Both the position numbers and the translations under genes were made by a program. A model generated the notes under the pieces. It was not told where the DNA came from. It saw only the letters and a program-made list of their open reading frames with translations, and did not search any database. A DNA stretch of 64,000 nucleotides, from the NCBI RefSeq assembly GCF_003814555.1, contig NZ_RKQN01000003.1, positions 355,611-419,610 of the forward strand, in the 5' to 3' direction. Source of the stretch: Vulcaniibacterium tengchongense. Lineage in GTDB: Bacteria > Pseudomonadota > Gammaproteobacteria > Xanthomonadales > Xanthomonadaceae. Of the stretch, positions 21,078-28,747 are shown in pieces; within the stretch, counting starts at the first letter, position 1; every line of letters begins with the position of its first letter.

Positions 21078-23448
21078 TTATCGCCTCCCGCCATATAAGC
21101 CGCAATGGTCTTGTTCACCTTGTTACGGAATTCGCGCTGTGCGTCTTCCAGATATTCCCTATATCCATCACTCACCGGCTGCCCATTCCACGTCATCCAG
21201 CCGTCGCTCCCCATTTCCACCCTGCACCCCTTGGAGCAGTTCGCTGATTCAATCATCGGCTGCAGGTTGGCGGGGTCATTCAGCAGCTGCTTCTGCACGT
21301 CTTTGGGCAAGCTTGTAAAACCGTCGATCTCTTTGATCGCATTCTGCGGCAGGATGTGATCCACGTGCACGCGAGCATTGTCCGGCACCACCTCCCTGGC
21401 GCCGGTCAGCGGGTGGATCCACGTCAACTCGCCTTTGGCACTGACCCAGGTGTCGCTGATCGCCTTGCCATTGAGCGAGACCAGGTTCTCGCCCGCCGAC
21501 GCGATCGGGCGGAGTCCGCCAACCGCTTTGCTGATGCCCCAAGGCAGGGCTGCAAGGATGCTGTCGGTAGCCGCACCATCGGTGTCGCCTTCGGTCAACT
21601 TGCGAACGATACCCAGCACCAGCCCGACATCGCCGGTGAAGTTCTCGATGATCGCCTGACCGGACTCGCCACGTGCCCGATCGGCAGCGGCCAGCAACTG
21701 GTCGTGATAGGCGGCCTGGAACTCCCGCTTGCCCCAGCCAGCGCTGTCGAGCGCTTCCGCCAAGTCAATGAAGGCCTGCTTGTCCCGGCTCAGCAGGTCG
21801 CCGAAGTACTTGAAGTCGTAGTATTGCTCGCGGGTGGCGGTGAAACCTTCGCCCCATGCGAACTTGACCGGATTGGTATTGATGAACGCCTGCGCCGCCT
21901 CGTCCACGCCGCCGGCGCGATCGGCCATGACGGCATCGACGCGGGCACCCGCCTCAATGATCAAGCGGTTCTTCGCGGTCTGAATTTGCTCGGGCGTGCA
22001 GGCCTGGTCGCAGCCATACAATTGCGCGGCAAATTTCTCTGCGTTCTCGTCGATCCACTTGAACTCGTCTGGATGCAGTTGCCGATTGAACTGCTCGCCA
22101 TACAGCGCCGTCGCCGCGCCGCTGCCGCCCCCGAACGCCGTGCCGATCGCCACGCTGGCCAACTCCATCAGCGTCTTGCCCTCCGGCGAGTCCGGATCGA
22201 TCTTGGCGTCGTGTACCAAGTAGTCCTGGAGGGCCTTCGTCGCCAGCTGGTTGGCCGCCGCGCCGGTCAGACCCTGCAAGGCCTCGCCACCTCCCAACGC
22301 GGCGATGCCAGCGCCCACCAGGCCGTGCAGGATCGCCTTCTCCTTGCTGCCCTCTTCCCAGCCCATCTTGTCGGCCAAGCGCCGGCCGTACGCATGCCGA
22401 CCTGCCCGGCCACCTGCCCCATCTCCAGGCGCTCTTGCACCTTGCGTTCGTCGAAGATCGCCTGCAGGCCCTCCTGCTGCAGCTGGGTCACGCTGCGGTC
22501 CAGGCTCGCCAGCGCCGCGGTGTCGCCGTCGCGTATCTCGATCGTGCCGGCGCTGATGCCGCTGCGCGTGGTGCTGCTGGCATCGCCCGATTGGCCCACC
22601 GCCAGGTTCAGGCCGGCACCGATGCCGTTGCTGAGGGCATTGCCGGCGCTACCGCCGCTGCCGAAGCCTCCGCCCACGCTGCTGGCTTGGTAGCTCACCT
22701 CGTTCTGCAGGTCACCGACCGACAGGCTGCCGGTGTCCAGCCGGTTCCGGCTCGGGTCGGCGGTACTGGCGATGGCCGCGCCCACCAGTTCGGTGTGCCC
22801 GCCCACCCGGATGTCGAACCCGCCCGCACCGGCCTGGATCCCGGTCTGCTCCCGCACGCGGGTGTAGGTGCTGTCGATCTTCTGCTGGTTGTAGTAGCCG
22901 CTGACCTGCCCGCCGCCGGTGCCGACCGCCGCGTCGATGCCGCCGGCCTGGTCCTTGCGCCGGTAGTCGTTGGTGTCCTGCTGGCTGATCAGGCTCAGGT
23001 TGCGGCCCACGTCGGCGATCACGCGCTCGCCGAGGGCTTGCGCGCCTTCCAGCGTGGTGTCGCGGCCGCTGATCAGGGTCAGGGTATTGCCGGCCTGCAC
23101 CGTGGTCTCGGCATGGGTGGTGCCGCTGCCTTGGCCCTGGCCCTTGGCCGCGTTGGCGCTGACGTACACGCCGATGCCCGCTTCCGAGCCGATCGTCACG
23201 CCGATCGCGCCGCTGGACGCCTTGTTGCGCTCGCGCTGCTCGGCCGTCTCCGTCGCGCTTTTCAGGATCAGGTCCTGCGCGGCCGCGAGGGCGACGTTGT
23301 CGCCCTCCACCCGGCTGCCGATCACGCTCAGGTCGCCGCTGCGCGCCACGATGGCCACGTCGCCTTCGCTGGCGATGCGGCTGCCCTGCGCGGTGCTGGC
23401 CTCGTACTCCATCCGGCTGGAACCAGAAGCGGGCTCGTGATTCTTCAC
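21074..23448 (-). pseudogene. Orphan CdiA C-terminal module with HNH-like nuclease toxin (frameshifted)
   Basis: This is a promoterless 3' module of a cdiA gene: no signal peptide, no TPS domain. The upper part (23423-22071) is a near-copy of the FHA-2/pretoxin region of the intact cdiA. One base is missing at 22379/22380, which splits it into two frames. After the boundary motif YGEQFNRQLHPDE the sequence is unique. It ends in an HNH/endonuclease-like domain: VHVDHILPQNAIKEID, NDPANLQPM and SANCSKGC (an N in place of the usual last His). A C-terminal AAYMAGGDK follows. The downstream frame is complete and coupled to a putative immunity gene. If recombined into cdiA it would be expressed intact. 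Confidence 0.8.
22071..23423. repeat. 1.35-kb direct repeat, silent copy
   Basis: Matches 29846-31199 in cdiA with only scattered substitutions and a single missing base at 22379/22380. The repeat ends precisely at the YGEQFNRQLHPDE codons, beyond which the two toxins have nothing in common. Confidence 0.92.
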
Positions 23449-23497
23449 CCCCAGGAGGGGACTTATTGCTGCCGATGCCGCTCAATATGCGAAATTA

Positions 23498-24071
23498 TCA
23501 ACTCGTCTCAACTGGAGAAAACCGCATGCCCGTCACACCGTGGTAGAGTAAAAGATCGCGAATCTTCCCTGAGCAGATCATCGCGACTTCCCAGTTCTTC
23601 ACTAGAAACAAGTCATGCCCTTGCGACCGCCCCCCCGTCTAGCACCATCTTCGGAATTCCGCGGTAGCGGCCTATCATCTCAGGACGACCGCCAGATTCC
23701 GTCCACTTACCAAACTCAGATCGATCTTCATCGACGCAATCGACAATATCTAGAACGTTCAGTATCTCATACTCTTCACTGCATCCAGATATCTCGACAG
23801 GAATGCCCTCCAAGCGGTCGTCGGAAATTACGGACCGCAATACCCTCATAAGATGCGATGCAATATAGAAAGTTCCACGACCACCGCGACAAAAACTCAC
23901 TCGCACTCCCTCAGAATAGACGGATGTGCGCAGCCTCTTTTCACGATCCCATCGTTGCCCCCTCCTGAACTCAAGACCCAGGATCTCTTCCCCATTTTCA
24001 TAATGAGGAGTATCCAAGAACCATGCACCAATCGAGTCATCAGGACGAACGTCAAACAAGCTCAATGTCAC
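23498..24071 (-). pseudogene. Imm11 (DUF1629)-type immunity gene broken in a C7 run
   Basis: Read with one base removed from the seven-C run at 23630-23636, this encodes about 190 residues of the Imm11/DUF1629 family. It has GAWFLDTPHYENGEEILGLE near the start, the family-typical ILNVLDIVDCVDEDRSEF in the middle, and NWEVAMICSGKIRDLLLYHG at the end. As sequenced, the frame stops just past the run. The best start is the GTG at 24071, with GGAGGTGG upstream and a GTGA overlap with the last codons of a deleted toxin. Either a pseudogene or a phase-variable gene; its toxin is gone. Confidence 0.68.
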
Positions 24072-24540
24072 TTTCCACCTCCAGTAACCCATTGATCAGC
24101 TGCGCCATCTGTTCGGCGGTCAGGGCCACGCCGGGGCGCAGGTTCCAGGTCTGCGCGAACGTGGCGCCGGCCTCCAGCAGGGCGCGGTACTGGTCCTCGT
24201 CGCTGCCGTAGCCGTCCAGGAAGCGGCGGCCGGTCAGCTGGCCGATCTGCTCGCGCACCAGTTTTTGTTCGTAGAAGCCGTCGCCCAGGCGCTTGTGCGT
24301 GTAGGTGGGATCCACGCCCATCCGGCCCAGCAGGTAGTCCGAGCTCAGCCAGTTGCGGTAGTCGGCGAAGCGCGGGTCGGTCTCGACCAGGTACTGGCCG
24401 CGCCGGGGCGGACGGTGAACAGGCTGCCGGTCGGCGCCCGCGTGTCCACCGCGCCCATGACGATCGTGTCGGGCGAATCGCCCGCGGTGCGTACCGCCGT
24501 CGCGTCGCCCATCGGCCCCAACCTGACGCCTCCACGATGC
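24068..24540 (-). pseudogene. CdiA internal fragment fused to the last codons of a lost toxin
   Basis: The fragment encodes a conserved CdiA/FhaB segment: PTGSLFTVRP, then YLVETDPRFADYRNWLSSDY, KRLGDGFYEQKLVREQIGQL and LRPGVALTAEQMAQL. The matching region of the intact cdiA is near 32900-33250 (KRLGDAYYEQRLVLEQIL). A one-base deletion near 24396 separates the first two parts. After AEQMAQL the homology stops and the frame of a toxin end (QWVTGGGK, stop at 24068) overlaps the Imm11 start. A deletion has therefore joined the middle of a cdiA to the extreme end of its toxin. Confidence 0.65.
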
Positions 24541-24659
24541 CTTAGCGCGCTTCGCGATCTCCTTACCGCCCACCAAAGATACGAGCAAACCAGCCCTTTG
24601 ATACCGGTGCGGCCCATCGTCGAAGCTCTCCACTCCAGTTCTGAATCCTGTGACTGTCC

Positions 24660-25485
24660 CGGCGCCACGGCGGGATTGGAATGGCGCGGACCACGCCCGT
24701 CCTGTAGCAGATCGCCAGGGTAATTCGGATGATCAAGGCACAGACTGTCGTCGATATTGAACACCTTGGCGGCGACTACGGCCTCGATACACCAGCAGCC
24801 GAAGTAGCCTCCTTTCATGCCTAGTTCCTTATTCGCACAGAAATCCCACCAGTACGGCGTGCGATGTTCGCGAGGGAAGTTTGGCGAGCCTGCGCCTTTT
24901 AAGCTGGAGAACCAATCGTCAAGATAGTTGCGGAGCAACTGCGGTCTCTCTTCGGGCGGCGCCTTCACCGCTTCCAATAAACGCTGATACGCCTTCGGAA
25001 AACAAAGCTCTTCGCCTATAGGCCTATCTGCTTGACGGCTAGCGATCACCCGATCCCAGCAGAGCATCTTCGCCTTCATTGCCCATCAAGACCAGCAACC
25101 GTTGCCACTGGTCGTCGGGGATGTTGAGCGTCAATGCCAGTCCGCTCAGCCAGAAGCAACGAATATAGTGGTCGAAGTTGACCGCCCAAGCATGGCGCGT
25201 GTATTGGAGTTCTTTACTCCAAGTATTCTTGCCCAGCCGCTCAGCCTCCTCCCATGCATCCAAAAGACTAGGGAAGTACTGTGCCAACTCACTCACAGCG
25301 CCCCCACGTGAATATCGGCGCAGCATCTGTTCGTGGCACACGTTAGAAATTTCGAACGCGTACTGAGGCACGTAATCATTATCTCCTTCGGGCTCACGGA
25401 GAATACTCAACATTTTTGGAATTCGAGATTCATAAAATTCGATCCATTCATTCCAATATTCCTGATTTAGTCTGCTATCACGCAT
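24660..25485 (-). pseudogene. Third PoNi-type immunity gene, frameshifted
   Basis: Homologous along its length to the two intact PoNi-like genes upstream. It contains NQEYWNEWIEFYESRIPKML, YTRHAWAVNFDHYIRCFWLS and LMGNEGEDALL, then after a one-base insertion near 25055 (a CCC run) DRVIASRQADRPIGEELCF, TPYWWDFCANKELGMKGGYF and LCLDHPNYPGDLLQDG. The frame is therefore broken between the DUF1910-like and DUF1911-like halves. Its ATG overlaps the stop of a PoNe toxin stub (TGATG), showing it once had its own toxin. Confidence 0.75.
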
Positions 25486-25740
25486 CACGGGCCACTTCCT
25501 CCAAACAGCTTGGAGCTCGGTTGCGGAATGAATTTCCCATTTCTGTCCAACAATCCCACTGACACCTGGCCACTGGGATCAGTATGCACTATCCACCTCT
25601 CGATTCTTCCTCTTTTTGACAGCATCAAGAACATCGGTTGCCAATCGCGGATCACCTACAGATTTTCGGTCTCGACCAGGTACTGGCTGCCGCCGGGGCG
25701 CACGGTGAACAGGCTGCCGGTCGGCGCGACGACTATTCTT
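25485..25740 (-). pseudogene. PoNe toxin 3' stub fused to a CdiA fragment
   Basis: Reading down the minus strand, a short CdiA piece (APTGSLFTVRPGGSQYLVET) is joined near 25663 to the C-terminal 50 or so codons of a PoNe toxin. That part contains IERWIVHTDPSGQVSVGLLD and GKFIPQPSSKLFGG, close to the end of the intact CdiA. The two parts are in different frames, so nothing functional is made. The toxin stop overlaps the start of the frameshifted PoNi gene. Confidence 0.65.
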
Positions 25741-25761
25741 GTCCGCCTGGGAAACGGAACG

Positions 25762-26664
25762 ATGGATACGATGCTGTTGCTGCTTCTCGCGCTATTATTT
25801 CTGGCGCTTCGGCGAGCGCATGCGCGCCATCGGGCGATAAAGGCAAAGCCGGCCCGACGCGCAGCGAGCATCGCCGCCTCCGCCCGCAAACCGATCCGAT
25901 TGCACCGCGAGCCACCGTGGGTGCGGCGCGAGATCGTGCGTTTGAAAGCGCTCTCGCCCGACCTGGGCTGTCGCACTCTCGCCGAATGCTTCAATCGACA
26001 GTTCGGCGATCGTGGGGAACGCGTGAGCGAGAGCTTCGTCGCCATCCATCGTGCTACGCCAGTCCCGGGCGCAGATCGTTCAACTGCGGCGCGATTTGAA
26101 GCATCGGGTACCCCGATCCATGCCGCGCAACCGGATCTGGGCGCTGGACCTCACCGGCAAGGGCGATCTGTCCGGTGAGCAAAAGATCATCCTGGGACTG
26201 ATCGATCACGGCACCCGCGCCTGCCTGCACCTGCAGACACTGGCGGACAAACGCAGCCTGACCCTCTTGCGCGAGTTGATCCAGGCCGTCGCTCAGGATT
26301 GCCGCAGATCATCCGCGTGGACAACGAAGCCTGCTTCAACTCGGTGCTGATGAAAGCGGCGTTGGCGTCGCTCGGCATCCGGCTGCAGACCATCGATCTG
26401 CACTGTCCCTGGCAAAACGGCCGTATCGAACGCTTCTTCGGCACGCTCAAGCGGCATCTGGATCGCATCGCCGTCCATGGACGGGACGAACTGCAGGTCA
26501 AGCTGGTCGAGTTTCGTTGTTGGTACAACCATGCGCGGCCGCATCAGCATCTGGCCGGGCATACGCCGGCCGAGGCGTGGGTCGGGCGCGGCAAGTCTAC
26601 GAAACGACCACAGTGGTTCGAGGCGTGGGACGGATACATCACTGGCTGGTATTTCCCGCCCTGA
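25762..26664 (+). pseudogene. Decayed DDE integrase-core IS transposase
   Basis: About 300 codons of a transposase, on the opposite strand to the cassettes around it. The three acidic motifs are all visible: WALDLTGKGD, IIRVDNEACFNSVL, and QNGRIERFFGTLKRHL followed by YNHARPHQHLAGHTPAEAW, the last typical of integrase-core transposases. The frame changes near 26045 (after GERVSESFVAIHR) and again near 26295 (before LPQIIRVDNEA). It is therefore inactive. I could not define terminal inverted repeats or a target duplication. It lies between the second PoNi gene and the PoNe stub. Confidence 0.75.
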
Positions 26665-26914
26665 GTCGGTCGGGGGCATCGCAGATCAGCAAATGTCGGC
26701 AGCCCCCGCTGTCCACGGCATGCTGCGTGACGGGCAATGAAACCGCCATACGTGGACAAAAATTCACCAGCCGTTACTCGAAAGGAGGCAACGAAAGCGC
26801 AGGAGCGTGCTATTTATCACCGATGCAACCCCGCGAATGGGCGAAGAATGTGGCGTTAGCAAGGCGGGAAACAGTTGTGGACGGCGTGGACGGGACACAG
26901 AAATCGGAGACGGG

Positions 26915-27838
26915 TCACTTGTCCGAGCCTAACAGAAAACGGGAAAGCCAACTGCGTGAGCGCGGCTGCGTAGCAGCACGGCTGGGCTCAATCCGCTTTG
27001 TATTCGACTCCAGGGATAGAGTGGGATCGGTATAGCGCGGACCACGGTCGTCTTGGATAAGGTCGCCCGGATAGTTCGGATGATCCAGACACAAACTATC
27101 GTCGATAGTTAGTGCTTTGGCGACAGCGACGGCTTCGATGCACCAGCAGCCGAAATAGCCGCCCTTCATGCCCACTGCTTCATCAGTGCAGAAATCCCAC
27201 CAGTACGGCGTACGATAGTCTTTAGGAAAGCTTGGGGAGCCCGCATTCTTCAGGCTGGAGAACCAGCTATCAAGGTAGTTGCGCAGCAACTGCGGGCGCT
27301 GCCCGGCGGGTGCCTCCACCACGTCCAGCAAGCGCTGATACGCTTTCGGGAAGCACAGCTTGTCGCCAATCGGCCGCCCTGGTTGGCGGCTGGCAATCAC
27401 GCGATCCAGGAGCGCGTCCTCGCCTTCGTTGCCCATCAAGGCCAGCAATCGCTGCCACTGCTCGTCCGGGATATCCAGGGTCAAGGCAAGGCCTGTCAGC
27501 CAGAAGCAACGGACGTAATGGTCGATATTGACCGCCCAGGCATGGCGGGTGTACTGGATTTCATCACTCCAAACATCCTTACCCAAACGCTCGGATTCTT
27601 CCCAGGCCTTCAGCAATCCGGGAAAGTATTGAGAGAGCTCGCTTACCGGGTCGCCACGGGAGTATCGGCGCAACATCAGCTCATAATGGTCATTCGCTAA
27701 CTCGAAGACGTACTGGGGTCGATAGTTTGGGTCCCCTGGTGGCTGCTTCAGTCTCTCCCAGGCTTTCCGAATTGAATCCTCAAGAAAAGTGGTCCACTCA
27801 TCCCAATACGCCTTATCACGCCGACTGTCACGAATCAT
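26915..27838 (-). CDS. PoNi-like immunity protein (DUF1910/DUF1911), second copy
   Basis: A 307-residue cytoplasmic protein matching PoNi, the immunity family for PoNe DNases. It has the DUF1910-like N-terminal half (RRDKAYWDEWTTFLEDSIRK, YELMLRRYSRGDPVSEL, IQYTRHAWAVNIDHYVRCFW). The DUF1911-like half contains LCFPKAYQRLLDVVEA, TPYWWDFCTDEAVGMKGGYF and LCLDHPNYPGDLIQDD. A basic tail follows. It starts 15 bp after the first copy ends and is probably co-transcribed with it. It is closer to the third, broken copy than to the first, suggesting it was acquired with a different PoNe variant. Confidence 0.85.
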   Translation of the reverse strand: MIRDSRRDKAYWDEWTTFLEDSIRKAWERLKQPPGDPNYRPQYVFELANDHYELMLRRYSRGDPVSELSQYFPGLLKAWEESERLGKDVWSDEIQYTRHAWAVNIDHYVRCFWLTGLALTLDIPDEQWQRLLALMGNEGEDALLDRVIASRQPGRPIGDKLCFPKAYQRLLDVVEAPAGQRPQLLRNYLDSWFSSLKNAGSPSFPKDYRTPYWWDFCTDEAVGMKGGYFGCWCIEAVAVAKALTIDDSLCLDHPNYPGDLIQDDRGPRYTDPTLSLESNTKRIEPSRAATQPRSRSWLSRFLLGSDK

Positions 27839-27853
27839 GGCCCACTCCTTCGC

Positions 27854-28747
27854 TCACGACCTACCAAGCAACCGCCTCAACCAGCTCGCCCCGGAGACCG
27901 GGCGCGAGGGGACCACCGCTTCGTTCGCGACCGGCATAGCATCGGGATAACGCGGGGATCGGCCGTCCTGCAATAGATCTCCGGGGTAGTTCGGATGATC
28001 CAAGCACAAGCGATCGTCTATGCCGAATGCCTTGGCGGCTGCCACTGCCTCGATGCACCAACGGCCGAAGTACGCGCCGCCCTCCAGGTTTTTATCCCCA
28101 TAGAAGTACCAATAGGGTGTTCGGTGCGCAGAGGGAAAACTCGGGTGACCCGCGCCTTTGAGGCGAACGAACCAATTTTCAACGAATTTACGCAGCAGCT
28201 GCGGCTGCTGATCAGCCGACGCGTCGATGGCGACCAGCAAGGGACGATAAACATCCGGGAAACACAACTTATTGCCGATGGTCCGACCGGGCTGACGGCT
28301 GGCAATCACCCGATCGAGCAATGCGTCCTCGCCTTCGTTGCCCATCAACGCCAACAGGCGCCGCCACAGTTCGTCGGAAATATCTAGCGCCAACGCCAAG
28401 CCCGTCAACCAGAAGCAATCAATGTAATGGTCTAAATTGACACCCCAGGCATGACGGCGGAACTGCTCCTCCTCACCCCAAACTTGCTTGCCAATTTGCT
28501 CAGACTCTTCCCAGGCATCTAGGAACCCCAAAAAATACTGACCAAAATCACCTACAGCATCCCCGCGTGAATACTTCTGGAGCATCAGCCTTAAATATCT
28601 CCAAGCCAAATCTCGGACATATTGAGACTCGTAACTTGTATTTTTTGGCGAAGAAGATTCACGAATCTTTTGGACCTTGCATATCCTCTCTTCTGAGAAC
28701 AAAATCCACTCATCCCAATATGCCTTTGTTGAACGATTATCCCGCAT
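27854..28747 (-). CDS. cdiI: PoNi-like immunity protein (DUF1910/DUF1911), cognate to CdiA
   Basis: The 297-residue product is the likely immunity protein for the toxin at the CdiA C-terminus: its ATG overlaps the cdiA stop (TGATG), giving tight coupling. The layout matches the second copy: TKAYWDEWILFSEERICKVQ, RRHAWGVNLDHYIDCFWLTG, LMGNEGEDALLDRVIASRQ, YFGRWCIEAVAAAKAFG and LCLDHPNYPGDLLQDG. Known PoNi proteins neutralise PoNe nucleases by binding. A GTG one codon upstream is an alternative start. GC content is well below that of the surrounding genome, which suggests a mobile module. Confidence 0.87.
   Translation of the reverse strand: MRDNRSTKAYWDEWILFSEERICKVQKIRESSSPKNTSYESQYVRDLAWRYLRLMLQKYSRGDAVGDFGQYFLGFLDAWEESEQIGKQVWGEEEQFRRHAWGVNLDHYIDCFWLTGLALALDISDELWRRLLALMGNEGEDALLDRVIASRQPGRTIGNKLCFPDVYRPLLVAIDASADQQPQLLRKFVENWFVRLKGAGHPSFPSAHRTPYWYFYGDKNLEGGAYFGRWCIEAVAAAKAFGIDDRLCLDHPNYPGDLLQDGRSPRYPDAMPVANEAVVPSRPVSGASWLRRLLGRS

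Noticed and set aside
24345-25079. A single 244-codon protein starting inside the third PoNi copy
   Set aside because: Homology to PoNi ends at about 24660; the remainder runs into unrelated cdiA debris in the wrong frame. Treated as a frameshifted PoNi pseudogene.
25700-26780. Terminal inverted repeats of the IS (TGTCCGCC... and TGTCCACG...)
   Set aside because: The two ends share only a short core and no target duplication was visible, so ends are not annotated.
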